Made by a program: the position numbers and the translations under genes. From the NCBI GenBank assembly GCA_036346275.1, contig CM070713.1, forward strand, positions 58,523,567 through 58,587,566: 64,000 bases of DNA. The letters run 5' to 3'. The first letter of the stretch is position 1; each line of letters starts with the position of its first letter. This DNA comes from Otatea glauca (Eukaryota > Streptophyta > Magnoliopsida > Poales > Poaceae). Under the pieces are notes generated by a model. That model saw nothing but the letters and a program-made list of their open reading frames with translations. It ran no database searches and was not told where the DNA came from. Of this stretch, positions 24,162-34,425 are shown piece by piece.

Positions 24162-25013
24162 CTAAATAGCACTCAAATTTTGAGCCTATAGGTCTAGATC
24201 CAATAGATGAAATCAATTTGCCTCCTCTCCTCCCATTTGAGTGCTATTTTATCAAGAAATATACAATTTTTTAGGTATTGGATGTGTATCTGGCTCTGTC
24301 CACTAGTTTGCGCTTTAGTTATTAGAATATGATTTGATACATTGAGAAATGCTCCAATACAGGTTATTTTTTCATGTCCTTTTTACATCAATTATATACT
24401 AATTTTACACAAATTAAATTATATAAAAAATGATGTGACAATTTGTAAAAAAAACAGAGGAGCGTTATTCTTTTCTATATGGCCTTTTTACATCAATTAT
24501 ATACTAGTTTTACAAAAATTAAATTATATAAAAAATGATATGACAATTTGTACAAAAAACCAGATGAGTATTATTCTTTTCTGCATGGCCTTTTTACATC
24601 AATTATGTACTAGTTTTACACAAATTAAATTATATAAAAATGATGTGATAATTTGTAAAAAAAAAGAGGAACATTATTTTTTCTACATGGCCTTTTTACA
24701 TTAATTATATACTAGTTTTACACAAATTAAATTATATAAAAAATAATGTGACAATTTGTCAAAAAAAGGAGAAACAAAACAAACTATAAGGAACACAACA
24801 AACAAAAACTCTATAAAAAATATCTACTTGTTCGTTTATGTTTTAGTTTCCAACGATCGTGAACAAATTGATTATTCCCTTATCATATTATTCACCCCGA
24901 GAAAAACTCATAAAATCAAAATAATAAAGCACAACGTTGATCACAAAAGCAATATCTAGCCGATAAAAAAAAATTGAGTACTCACAAACAAAAAAAATTG
25001 TGTGCTATTTAGT
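24162..25013. mobile_element. Candidate AT-rich element bounded by inverted repeats
   Basis: GCTAAATAGCACTCAAATTTT at 24162 is inverted at 24998-25013 (AATTGTGTGCTATTTAGT). The ~850 bp between them is AT-rich, contains the 105 bp tandem array and has no real gene. A third partial copy of the word lies at 24238-24250. I found no target duplication. Confidence 0.35.
24360..24765. repeat. Tandem repeat, about 105 bp x 4
   Basis: The unit starts CCTTTTTACATCAATTATATACTA and recurs at 24378, 24483, 24589 and 24691. Each unit ends in a 'gacaatttgtaaaaaaa' run. The periodic plus-strand open frame here is a product of the repeat. Confidence 0.9.
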
Positions 25014-25400
25014 AATTCCTAAAAAATTATATAAGAGTAGAGGCAAAAAGAACTGATGTTTTAGACATGTAGATGTATTAATTTACGCGTAAATATGTGC
25101 ATATCACGGTATGGCGGAGAGCGGGGAACCCGAGGGGGGGGGGTCCACATAGTATCGGGGACAATTTCTCCCGTTTACGTCTGCTAATAGAGAAATTCTC
25201 CCTGGGTTGACGGGAAACAGGGCCATTGCCATCCCTAGATGGACCTGGCTACCAAATAGCAATGTGACAAATCTCTAACAAGTTGCACACCGTGAGTATG
25301 TTGAAATCATCTGGCTACCCTACAAAAACATCTGTCGCTACAAAGTGCGATTGACACCGATCCTCTTGTCCTGCCATTTACTATATACGATAACAAAGAT

Positions 25401-27033
25401 CTAAGTTTGCCTGAAGGGCCAAATATTCGGAGCAAGTAGTTGCGATGCTAAGCACACTGTTAAAGCACCGAATTCAAATTGGGCGTGCATGGATTTGCCC
25501 CTTCTCGCGTTTCATATAACATGAATTAGTTTTCAAGCACAGAATTTAGATTTTGCCCTACTTGATGTTGATGGATTTACTGAACCAATAATTTCAATCC
25601 AATAACGCAGCAGCTCTAGCAAAGTACTAGTTGTACAGTACAAAGGATTTAATTCAGATACTGATGCTACGAGTACCAGAGACACCAGCCTCTCTCTAGA
25701 ATGTATCACACCCTGAGCTAACAATGAGCAACAAGCACGTCATATTGCTTCCCTTTCTGAATTCCGACCCACTTCTGCACATTCACAAGCCTTGTGTACC
25801 AAACACGTTTCTAAATTCTGATTACTTGCAAGGCTCCCTTCAAGGTGTACTGGCATTGCTAATAGCCTACTCTGTTTTCTTGACCTGCAGCTCTTACTCT
25901 TGTTGTTTAGTTACCCAATGCAGGGAGGTAGTCTACGTACGACGAAACTAAGATTGATATGTGCAAACAACTTCCACACCATGACACCACCATATTTCTG
26001 TTTACAGTAGATATAAATTTTTCGGTCAGTAGGTACGACGAAAAGGAAGTTCCCTGCACACTGCGCCACCGTGTCCGGTGCCTTACGTTTCAAGTTAAAG
26101 CATGTCGTGAGAATTGTATTTGATGTATATATGTACCGACTCTGAAGCAAAATGCTCACCCACCGATTGCTCCAATGGCCAGCTCCAGATGCAGTTGCTC
26201 AGTGATGTAGTCGGCACTGCAGCATATTCTGCTCCTACTTCATCAGTGGCAACAAGCACGACTCCTAGGTTCTGTACTTAATTGTTAGGGCTGCATCAAA
26301 AGCAACAAAGAGAAATGCAAATATGATGAGTTGTTAATGTGGATCTAGTTCAGCTTCTTTCGAGAAAAAGCTAGCAAAGTTCAAAAGATGAGGAGACTTG
26401 CCACCAAGACAAATAGATTAGTGGGACAAAGGAGATATCCAAACAAGATATGTTCTTGTTATCTTTTCTTCTCTCGTTTTTGTTTCTTTCCTTATTTCTA
26501 CCTGCGGAGATGGACGAAGACAAACAGGGATTCAGTTTTGTCAGTCTTGGGAGAGAAGTCCATCATTATCATCACGGTAATGCAATATGATTATGACCCC
26601 ATGGGACCTCCTAATCAGTACAGAAGTGATCTTCCGAGCTCAAAAGCTTCCCAAACTGTTGCCCAGAAACATCGGGTAATGATTTTGACAGAACCGTTTA
26701 AAAGAAATTGATTGACAGAACAACAGCTACAATTGACTACTGACGTATAAAGGCTCAGCAACAACACTCTTTGCTTTGGTGATCATTAACATCAGAAGGA
26801 ATTGACAATATAAGAAAATTCAGGAGCTGACGACAAAGGTTTTTTGTCGATAAGGACAAACTCCACTCATATCTATTTTCTTAGAAACAGAACAAGTTTA
26901 GTCACACTTCAATATATTTTGTCTGATCTGGTCAGAAATCACAACAATGGGAAAGTTTCAACGTGTTCGTCTGTCAAAACCCCTGTCAGGAATTCCTTTT
27001 CCCTTGATACTAGACTAATCCACTGGCAGTCCG
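25401..27033. other. 3' flank of the first BTB gene
   Basis: No gene is supported here. The sequence has a close counterpart at 44445-44637 plus 58561-60552. It preserves, at 25702-25706 (TGTAT), the empty site of the Copia insertion in copy 2. A 75-codon open frame at 25724-25951 is shared by both copies but shows mostly amino-acid-changing differences. Part of this may be the 3' UTR of the minus-strand gene, but I could not place a poly(A) signal. Confidence 0.5.
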
Positions 27034-28404
27034 TCAGATGATCGTCGGCGGCGGCGTCTCCCAGACATCAAACACATTCTTCTCGTTATGCAGGGCGAAG
27101 AGACGGTCACCCCCAATCGAGAAGTCGCAAATGGCGCCGCCGTCGCTCCCCCGCAACGTCGACGTCAGCACGTGGTCGGGGCCACTGAACACCGAGACGG
27201 TGTCATTCGTCGACGCGAAGAGCTGACCGCCGTGCGCGGCGAGCTTCGGGTAGCACGTCTCCTCGGTGTGCGCCTTCTTCCTTCTCATCAGCTTGCTCCG
27301 TGATCTCCACCGCACGCCGCTGGCGTTGCTCCGTAGGTCGAGAAACCCGAGGTCATCGTACTGGTTGATCACGCAGACCGACTTCTCGTCCTCCATTACG
27401 ATGGCGTGGAGCACGTGCTTGTCCTCGAGCGACGCCGGTGTGCCGACGTCGGACCACGACCAGACGACGTTCTTTTCCCGGAAGTCTAGCAGGCTGATGA
27501 AAGAAGAGTCGGTCCGCGGAAACATCGTCGCCACCATGAGCGTGCTGGTGCCGTCCAGCCACTGAAGCTTATCGGCGTCGCCCAGTGCGCAGCCGGGCGG
27601 CTCGTAGAAGAAATCGACCTGCTCACCGGTGGTGCAGTCCCATACACCGATGCCGTACTCGTTGAACCGGCCCTTGCAGCTCGCAAACATCTTGCACTGC
27701 TGGTCGAAGGCCAGTGCCCCGGGAGTGAAGGACCTGACCTGGCGATCGTGCGCGAGTCGGAAGCGGTGACGTAGGTCGGCGGTGAACGCCGAGAAGGCGG
27801 CCACACCTCCGTCGCGTTTGCCGGGGCGCTCGCGCGCGGCAACGAGGAGGGTAGAAGCGTCGAGGTAGGCCGCGTCGTTGACCGGCGCATGGTCGAGGTA
27901 GACCGGCGGGCGCTCCTCGAGCATCCAGTTGTACACGCGCACGGCGCCGCCGTGTGCGACGCAGCACCCTCCGTCGGGCGCCGCGCGGACGGCAGTCCCG
28001 TCCCCTGGCGCTCGCCCGGTCACGGACGCGGCCAGACGGAGCCGGTCGCCGTCGAACTCGCCCCAGCGCGCCGCGCGGACGCGGTCGAGGAGGCCGTAGT
28101 ATAGCGCCTCGCGGCAGAGCACCCCCTCGGGGATGTGCGGCGGGATGTGCAGGTCGCCCGTGCGGAGCAGGTCGAGCAGCACCGCGAAGCAGGCCGGGTC
28201 GCGGTCGATGAAGTACTCGGCCACGCCCACGCCCACGCCCACGCCGCCTGCCGCGACCTCCCCGACCGCGTTCCACGAGGCGTCCAACATGGCGCCGAGC
28301 ATGGTGTCCCGGCCCGCGCTGGCGAGCGTGGCTGCCGTCGTCTCGAACACCCGCCCGCCAACGTTCAGCCGCACGCGCCCGTGGCTAGCCGCTGGCGTGC
28401 ACAT
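27034..28404 (-). CDS. BTB/POZ (KCTD-type) and WD40-like domain protein, copy 1
   Basis: A single-exon ORF of 456 codons with no break. Residues ~10-115 form a BTB domain of the potassium-channel tetramerisation (KCTD/T1) type: 'VRLNVGGRVFETTAATLAS' at the start, then 'EYFIDRDPACFAVLLDLLRTG' and 'LCREALYYGLLDRVR'. The rest (about 145-450) resembles a WD40/beta-propeller, with 'GIGVWDCTTGEQVDFFYEPP' and 'ICDFSIGGDRLFALHNE'. The layout matches the plant family that includes Arabidopsis At2g24240 and At4g30940. Such BTB proteins commonly act as CUL3 ubiquitin-ligase adaptors; that role is inferred here. Copy 1 has a VGVGVGVG run near residues 55-62, coded by a (CCCACG)n repeat at 28225-28249, which copy 2 lacks. 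By eye about 26 substitutions plus a 4-residue length change separate the copies. Residues ~225-320 are identical. The start is the first ATG, with a TATA box ~160 bp upstream. Confidence 0.93.
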   Translation of the reverse strand: MCTPAASHGRVRLNVGGRVFETTAATLASAGRDTMLGAMLDASWNAVGEVAAGGVGVGVGVAEYFIDRDPACFAVLLDLLRTGDLHIPPHIPEGVLCREALYYGLLDRVRAARWGEFDGDRLRLAASVTGRAPGDGTAVRAAPDGGCCVAHGGAVRVYNWMLEERPPVYLDHAPVNDAAYLDASTLLVAARERPGKRDGGVAAFSAFTADLRHRFRLAHDRQVRSFTPGALAFDQQCKMFASCKGRFNEYGIGVWDCTTGEQVDFFYEPPGCALGDADKLQWLDGTSTLMVATMFPRTDSSFISLLDFREKNVVWSWSDVGTPASLEDKHVLHAIVMEDEKSVCVINQYDDLGFLDLRSNASGVRWRSRSKLMRRKKAHTEETCYPKLAAHGGQLFASTNDTVSVFSGPDHVLTSTLRGSDGGAICDFSIGGDRLFALHNEKNVFDVWETPPPTII

Positions 28405-28564
28405 GCCCGTTCACAACTCTACGACCCGCGCGAGGCGTGGAGAGGGTGCAACGACGGTTGAACCATGCGGCAGGCAGGCAGGACAGTGCCGGGCGCGTTT
28501 TTCGGCCGACACGGGGAGTTTTCTTGGGCGCGCGTTGGGGAGGAGTCGGACTGGGAGCTTGGCG

Positions 28565-28571
28565 TTTATAA
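28565..28571 (-). promoter_or_regulatory. Probable TATA box of BTB gene copy 1
   Basis: On the minus strand the sequence reads GTTATAAACG, about 160 bp upstream of the start codon. The same position in copy 2 has GTTATATACG, inside otherwise aligned sequence. Conservation of an AT-rich core in a GC-rich region supports a promoter element. Confidence 0.6.
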
Positions 28572-28892
28572 CTGCCGAGCGTCTTGCCGCGCTGGCTTTT
28601 CTGGGGTGGAGGAAAAGGAACAGGCCGGCCAGGTTCAGGTTCAGGTGGCGACAGAACCGAGGATTTGATCGCGCGGGACGTCACCCAATGACCCAACCCA
28701 CTGGGCACGCGCGGCTGTTCCTTCGACGCGAGACGAGAGTGGCGTTTGGGTCTGGGGTTCGGGTGGTGGGTCTCGGCAGTCGGCCGACGGATTTGGTGGG
28801 GCGGCGTGAGAGAGTCAAGGAGTGTGTTTGGGTGCGTCGTGTGGTGGTGGAGTTTTCTTTCGAATACTCCTTATCGCACTGCTAACCTATTA

Positions 28893-30800
28893 CTAGTCAT
28901 GTGTCCATGCGTTGCACTCAATTTGCGACAAAAAAATTATTTGCAAAGAATACTAACTTTAGTTATATTTCAATAGTAAGAAAAGTTTGTTCCTCCGAAG
29001 AGATTTGACTATCGGGTTAAATCATCTTCCATCTCAACTGTTCATGTTAGATCCAACGAATCAAGTACTATGAAGGAGAACGGACGATCGCCACTAACTC
29101 TTAATTAGAATTACTAGAGAGATATCAATCCTTACCATTGAAGGACGAGAAAGTTATTGCCTTCCTTTTGCAAGAAATCTTCTTGTTTCTTGCACGCAGC
29201 CTTTCTCTTCTCTTCTCTTCCTGCGTGTATCTCCACTACCGACCGGCTTCTCATCTTGGAGATGAGAGTGGGTGCCCTCTAATAGGGAGTAGATGAAAGC
29301 AGAAGGTAGCGTACGCAGGCGGATGGAAGCCAGGTCTCCCCGACATCTTCGTGATTGGCACGTGATTTGGTTGCGTGATTCTTTCTTTTTAATCTATGCA
29401 TTTCCAGATACGATGAGATAGAATTCCCATATTATGGGATATGGTGAGTATATCCTTCTATCCATGCATGACATGATGAGAAAATCCTTCCATTTATAAG
29501 ATATATGAATAACATCCTTCCATAGTAAGAACATGCGCATATAGATATGCTAAAATAATATTTCTATTCAAAAAAGATACGATAAAATCCTTCCATCTAA
29601 GATATGATTAAATCAAGTATTCTTAAAGAGAACGGACGATCGCCACCAACTTTTAATTAGAATTAGTAGAGAGATATCAATTCTTACCATTGAAGGACGA
29701 CAAAGTTATTGCCTTCCTCTTGCAGGAAATCTTCTTGCTTCTTGCACGCAGTCTTTCTCTTCTCTTCTCTTCCTGCGTGTATCTCCACTACCGACCGGCT
29801 TCTCCTCTTGGAGATGAGAGTGGGTGCCCTCTAATAGGGAGTAAATGAAAGCAGAAGGCAGCGTACGCAGGCGGATGGAAGCCAGGTCTCCCCGACATCT
29901 TCGTGATTGGCACGTGATTTGGTTGCGTGATTCTTTCCTTTTAATATATGTATTTCCAGATATGATGAGATAGAATTCCCATATTATGAGATATGGTGAG
30001 TATATCCTTCTATATATGCAGGACATGATAAGAAAATCCTTCCATTTATAAGATATATGAATAACATCCTTCCATAGTAAGAACATGTGAATAGAGATAT
30101 GCTAAAATAATATTTCTATTCAAAAAAGATATGATAAAATCCTTTCATCTAAGATATAATTAATTCAAGTACTCTGAAAGAGAACGGACGATCGCCACCT
30201 ACTCTTAATTAGAATTAGTAGAGATATCAATTTTTACCATTGAAGGATGACAAAGTTATTGCCTTTCTCTTGCAGAAAATCTTCTTGCTTCTTGCACGCA
30301 GCCTTTCTCTTCTCTTCTCTTCCTGCGTGTGTCTCCACTACCGACCGGTCTATCCTCGTTGAGATGAGAGTGGGTGCCCTCTAATAGGGAGTAGATGAAA
30401 GCAGAAGGCAACGTACGCAAGTGAATGGAAGTCAGGTCTCCCCGACATCTTCGTGATTGGCACATGATTCTTCCCTTTTAATCTATGCATTTTCAGATAT
30501 GATGAGATAGAATTCCCGTATTATGGGATATGGTGAGTATATCTTTCTATCCATGTAGGATATGATGAGAAAATCCTTCCATTTATAAGATATATAAATA
30601 ACATCCTTCAATAGTAAGAACATGTGAATAGAGATATGCTAAAATAATATTTCTATTCAAAAAGGATACGATAAAATCCTTCCATCTAAGATATGATTAA
30701 ATCCTCTTTTATCTCAGCCGTTGATATCAGATCCAACAAATCAGATACTCTAAAGGAGAACGGACTACTGCCACCAACTCCTAATTAGAAGTAGTAGAGA
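28893..30800 (-). mobile_element. Non-autonomous Helitron with tandem internal units
   Basis: On the minus strand the element starts TCTCTACTAC at 30800 just after an A (30801). It ends CTAG at 28896-28893, followed by T (28892). This is the canonical Helitron layout: A|TC...CTRR|T with no target duplication. About a dozen bases before the CTAG lies GTGCAACGCATG, a degenerate form of the short hairpin usually found there. There is no Rep/helicase gene. The corresponding part of duplicated block 2 (about 62317-62612) lacks it. It lies ~490 bp upstream of the first BTB start codon. Confidence 0.75.
29079..30800 (-). repeat. Tandem ~551 bp repeats inside the Helitron
   Basis: The phrase GAACGGACGATCGCCAC recurs at 29079, 29631 and 30182, with a variant near 30757. 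Spacing is 552, 551 and about 575 bp. Units share a CT-rich block ('ctttctcttctcttctcttcc'), 'gggtgccctctaatagggagta' and 'aaaatccttccat'. Each unit boundary carries a Helitron-5'-like end (minus strand TCTCTACTAATTC or a one-base variant) near 29120, 29672 and 30224. The outermost units contain an extra ~40 bp ('ctcagccgttgatatcagatcc') that the inner ones lack. The short minus-strand open frames in the units are not credible genes. Confidence 0.9.
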
Positions 30801-31654
30801 TTAAGATAGCACTAAAATGTATTTAGGAGTTACCAAAAGTTAAGAGAAATTTTACAACGTATTATATTGGTAGTATATAGTTAATAGTTGAAATTAGATT
30901 TAATAATTGATTTGGTAAGTGTATTCTTATTACTCTACTACCGAAGAAAGTATAAATAAATACTAGCTAATCCGATTCATTTGATTGAAAAGAACGAACA
31001 TCTATATTAAATTTAGTATATCGTAAAAGAGCTCAAGTTTACAAGATACTAAAAGCTAACAAGAATTTAAGTGCAATTTGATGGTATCTCTCGATAGCTC
31101 AGAAGAACGAAAAAAAAAACTCTTTTGCTTTCGAGAGACAAGTGCAGTGCATGGCATGGTGGACGGCGCTTCGCCTCGACACCCTAATTCATCCGCTTGT
31201 GCTTGCGAATTTGGGACTCTGAAAAACAGCAGTATAGTGGATTAGAAAGTTCCGTGGGTCGGTTGGACTTGGACGGGCACATTGCACACTCTGAAAGCGA
31301 CTCTTCATCTTGGTAAAGAACAGAAGAATGAAGATCCCGAACCACTCTCGAGCGGCTCCACACTACGACTTGATCCAACAATAACAAGGTTACAGAATAG
31401 CAGATGGAAGGGAGCCTCTGATCCAGGGGCATTTGCAACGCCAGCAGCAACAAGGTTACAGAATGCTCGTAATCTGGACAGCTTACCAGTCGCACTTAGC
31501 TAGAGTGCTTTTTAGGATGTTGGATTGAACTTAAAGAGTGGTAATACAAAAGGCTGTGTAGGCATATAGCGCAATTTTAACCGTTGCCTGGAGCCTGGGA
31601 TCTGGAGAATTCGAGCTTAAACATTTTGCAAATAAAGAAATAACCACGCTACGC
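30801..31654. other. Right part of duplicated block 1
   Basis: No gene seen. It aligns with about 62612-63441, including 'gattagaaagttcc.tgggtcggttgg' and 'gttacagaatgctcgtaatctggacagcttacc'. Open frames on either strand are short and are not kept in both copies. Confidence 0.5.
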
Positions 31655-32129
31655 GAAATCTTCAGTGTTATAGCCTAATTTTTTTTACAGAACTAACCTT
31701 TATACGTTCCTTTTTTTCAAAAACAAATCCCCCGCTCAGAGAGCGCTGCAAAAGCAATGCCACGCTCCCCGAGCGTTGGAAACCAAAACACACACACAAA
31801 AAAAAAAGGAAAATAAAATATTCAGCACTACAGTACCCCGCACATACTGTAGCAGTTTTTTTTGCCGCGACGCGGATGCGCAGTGTTTATCGCCAGTGGT
31901 GCGGTATCTAAATTTGAATATAATTCATTATATATAAATTATGGATATCACATATTTAAAATAGTAATATATATTATATTATATTATATTATATTATATT
32001 ATATTATATTGTGACGTGTAGCATAGCATATATTGTTAACCATTTTCTTACTCTATCTCTATATTATCTTTCTTTATGTCGTCATCCTCCTTCCTCTTAT
32101 TTATTTGTCATAAGTAAATAAGCAGGGAC
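31655..32129. other. Intergenic stretch with (TTATA)n microsatellite
   Basis: No gene seen. A run of TTATA units lies at about 31973-32010, and CA/A-rich tracts at 31785-31815. Homology to duplicated block 2 has ended. The left edge of the Gypsy fragment cannot be placed precisely. Confidence 0.5.
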
Positions 32130-32792
32130 TCAGGCTAATCCTACTCCAGGTTGGCCTGGAGCTTGTCGAGCTCGACCCCTTGGTCCTCGGCTCTTGTGGG
32201 CCAGTTGAAACTCGGCCAGCGTAGAACTTGGCGCGTTCGGTAGCCTTCGGCGTTGATATTCATCTTCTGCACCACAGTGCATTTGGATGAGAGCCCCCGT
32301 AGCCGCGAGGGTTACAATCAGGTCGACCATGCCCGCCATGTTGCATTCACGAGAGTGCCGTCTGCGGGTGGCGTGCTCCATGTCGGAGCTGGAGTCGTGG
32401 CTGAAAGAATCTTCCAGCAAGTCATGGACAGAGGCCGGCATATAGCCGTCTATTGCCACGAGTTGTGAGCCTGCGGGAGGTGATGTAGTCATCTGCCCGG
32501 GCTCACGGGTAATGCCGCCAGAGGCGGCGAGACGCTTCTTGAACTCCGTCCTTGGGGCCTGTAGGGGTGCTCCAAGCCGGAGGCTGGTGAAGTCGTTAGA
32601 GACGGAGTCCAAGCTCCTAACGGACGCCTGGTCTCCAGAGATGATGGGAATGAGCGCGAGCTCTCCCGCCGGAGTGGCGATGAAGTCGAGGGAGCAAGCA
32701 TGCCGTTGCGGGTGAAGAATGCCATCAAGGAGACAAGCGGGAATCCGGAGATGTCGATGAAAACGCGCGAAGGCCCTTACCTGGCGCGCCAA
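32130..32792 (-). pseudogene. Leader/N-terminal gag frame of the Tat-like fragment
   Basis: The 220-codon frame begins within the leader directly after the PBS-like site and is Pro/Arg/Ser-rich at both ends. Grass Tat elements carry such a frame ahead of gag. I cannot assign a domain. The element stops at about 32100, so capsid and pol are absent. Confidence 0.4.
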
Positions 32793-34142
32793 CTATCAGC
32801 GTTTCGAGCACCGACAAGTAAATTTGTAAGTCTAAGGGGCCACGCGTTCCCTCTCCTTGAATGGTTAGGCTCAAAAGCCCAAGATGTATACTGGTTCGGG
32901 CCGAATGTCCCTACTCCAATTCATGTGGTGATGTTATATTGCCTTGGATGCAGTCGACTGCACCACGTTTACAAGTGGGGGCTGAGGGCTTGAACACGAG
33001 AGTGTTCGTTGTCTGTTCGTAAAGACTTAGTGAGAAGAGGAGATCTCCTGTCAGAGGCCCTGCCCCCTTATCTGATCGGGAGGGGCAGGTTACATTGAGA
33101 ATTGGGAGAAAGAAGAAAGGAGAAACCTATACTAGGAGCCCTAGTCCCTCGTCTTGGTGATTGGTCGCCGTCGACCGCCTACACTGGTTTGGTAGGCTTG
33201 CTTGAGAGAAGCGATTCGCCGTTTCCTTGGGAAGCGGCGCACCGCCTCAGGAACTGTCAGTCTTGATGTTGCGGCGTGGCCACTGCGGCGCCTCGGGAGA
33301 AGCGCATCCCCATACCGTGTGGTAGGCGATGGGGTGGAGTTTTAACTTGGGCAACCCTCGTCTTTGCCTCGGAAAGGGCCACACGCCTCGTCTGATCACT
33401 TTGAACGATCTGTCGTGGGACACGTAGCCAGCGATCGGCGGAGGCCCGACACGTGGCACTTGGAGAAAGTTGCTTGACTTGAGTGAGCTCGGGGAGCCTA
33501 ACTTTGTGATGGGGGTCGGCATCCTATTTGGTCGGGATCGCTCGCCCTACTGCAGTCGAGGGCGAGCATCCTTTGTGGCCTGCAGTCCCTTGGTCGATTT
33601 GGGCAGGGCGGCTTGTTAGGTCGAAGCTGGGCTTGACGCAGCCTGCATGTCATCCTGGGCCGTTGGGGTACCCCTGGTATGAGTATTCGTCAGCATCCCT
33701 AGCCCGGACTCCAATGTAAAACAGGTCTCCTCTTCTATAAATATATGACTCCCGTCCCCTGCGTGGGAACTAGGGCCTCCTGCTCTTGCCAGTCCCTCTG
33801 CGCAGGGGCTAAAGGGCTATCTACCCCTGTCAGAACCCCAGCATTTAGACTAGGGTCAACCACTCAACAACGTTCTGCGGACCCCCGCACGGGACTAGGA
33901 CTAACTGCCCCCGTCAGCTCACAGGCGACCTCCCGACGTCAGCATCGAGATCAGCACCAAAGGCTTATAAAGCGTCAAGACCACTCCGATCGAAAGGGGG
34001 GAGAAAAGAAGAGAACAGCAAGAACATAATGGTAGTAAGATCGCACAAGGCGACACCCCAAGAAATCTAAGAAGGCAGATATGTCTGCAGTAATACTTGT
34101 ACACTCCACCGTTCTGGCTCCCCTCGGTGATTGCTCGGCGAT
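32130..34142 (-). mobile_element. Truncated Tat-like Gypsy fragment (LTR plus leader/gag start)
   Basis: On the minus strand, 32792-32772 reads TTGGCGCGCCAGGTAAGGGCC. This is the PBS-proximal motif typical of grass Tat-clade Gypsy elements (cinful/Grande type), followed by the usual 'cgcgcgttttcatcgacatctcc' leader. An open frame of 220 codons (32792-32130) follows, as expected for the gag start. To the right, 32795 up to the assembly gap would be 5' LTR. A plus-strand TATAAATA at 33733-33740 does not fit that orientation, so the right part could belong to another element. Confidence 0.55.
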
Positions 34143-34242
34143 NNNNNNNNNNNNNNNNNNNNNNNNNNNNNNNNNNNNNNNNNNNNNNNNNNNNNNNNNN
34201 NNNNNNNNNNNNNNNNNNNNNNNNNNNNNNNNNNNNNNNNNN
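34143..34242. other. Assembly gap (100 N)
   Basis: Exactly 100 N bases, the conventional size for a gap of unknown length. It falls between the Tat-like fragment and the last 128 bp of the SIRE-like 5' LTR. Most of that LTR (about 1.7 kb by comparison with the 3' LTR) is presumably in the gap. Confidence 0.95.
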
Positions 34243-34370
34243 TTCCATTTGATATCTAAGGGTTTTGGCTTGGTTTCTTTGGGTGAAAATCTGCATTTGT
34301 GATCTTCCTTAGAGAACGTATTTTAATTTGGAATCATTCACCCCCCTCTGATCGCCATCTCGATCTTTCA
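34243..34370 (+). repeat. 3' remnant of the SIRE-like 5' LTR
   Basis: It matches 43924-44051 with a few base changes and ends CGATCTTTCA. The PBS follows two bases later. Only this end survives next to the gap. Confidence 0.9.
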
Positions 34371-34372
34371 AT

Positions 34373-34385
34373 TGGTATCAGAGCC
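34373..34385 (+). other. Primer binding site of the SIRE-like element
   Basis: TGGTATCAGAGCC, the standard plant site complementary to initiator methionine tRNA, two bases after the LTR end. Confidence 0.9.
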
Positions 34386-34425
34386 GGTTCTGCTCTTTCA
34401 TAGATCTTGACCGGTCTCAAGATCC

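Larger units (their letters stand above)
25401..31654. repeat. Duplicated host block, copy 1 (contains first BTB gene)
   Basis: From 'ctaagtttgcctgaag' (25401) to 'ccacgctacgc' (31654) the sequence matches 44445-63441 once the transposons in the latter are set aside. The aligned parts are the 3' flank, the BTB gene, about 450 bp of upstream DNA, and a further block at 30801-31654. The Helitron at 28893-30800 is specific to this copy. The order copy 1 then copy 2, same orientation, indicates a tandem duplication. Confidence 0.9.

Noticed and set aside
24342..24704. Periodic 120-codon frame
   Set aside because: It is generated by the 105 bp tandem repeat (35 codons per unit) and has no start context or relatives.
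25724..25951. A 75-codon frame conserved in both duplicated blocks (also 58511-58816)
   Set aside because: The two versions differ at about ten amino-acid-changing positions but only about three silent ones, and copy 2 lacks the ATG in the same place. That is not protein-level constraint.
28133..28885. Long plus-strand frame opposite the first BTB gene (250 codons; similar frames at 60925-61695 and 61652-62161)
   Set aside because: GC-rich coding sequence on the other strand produces open antisense frames. Composition is Arg/Pro/Ser/Ala-rich, no motif is present and the frames are not equally long in the two copies.
29706..30465. Repeated 69-126 codon minus-strand frames in the 551 bp units
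   Set aside because: They recur only because the units repeat. Basic composition, no domain, and no Rep/helicase similarity.
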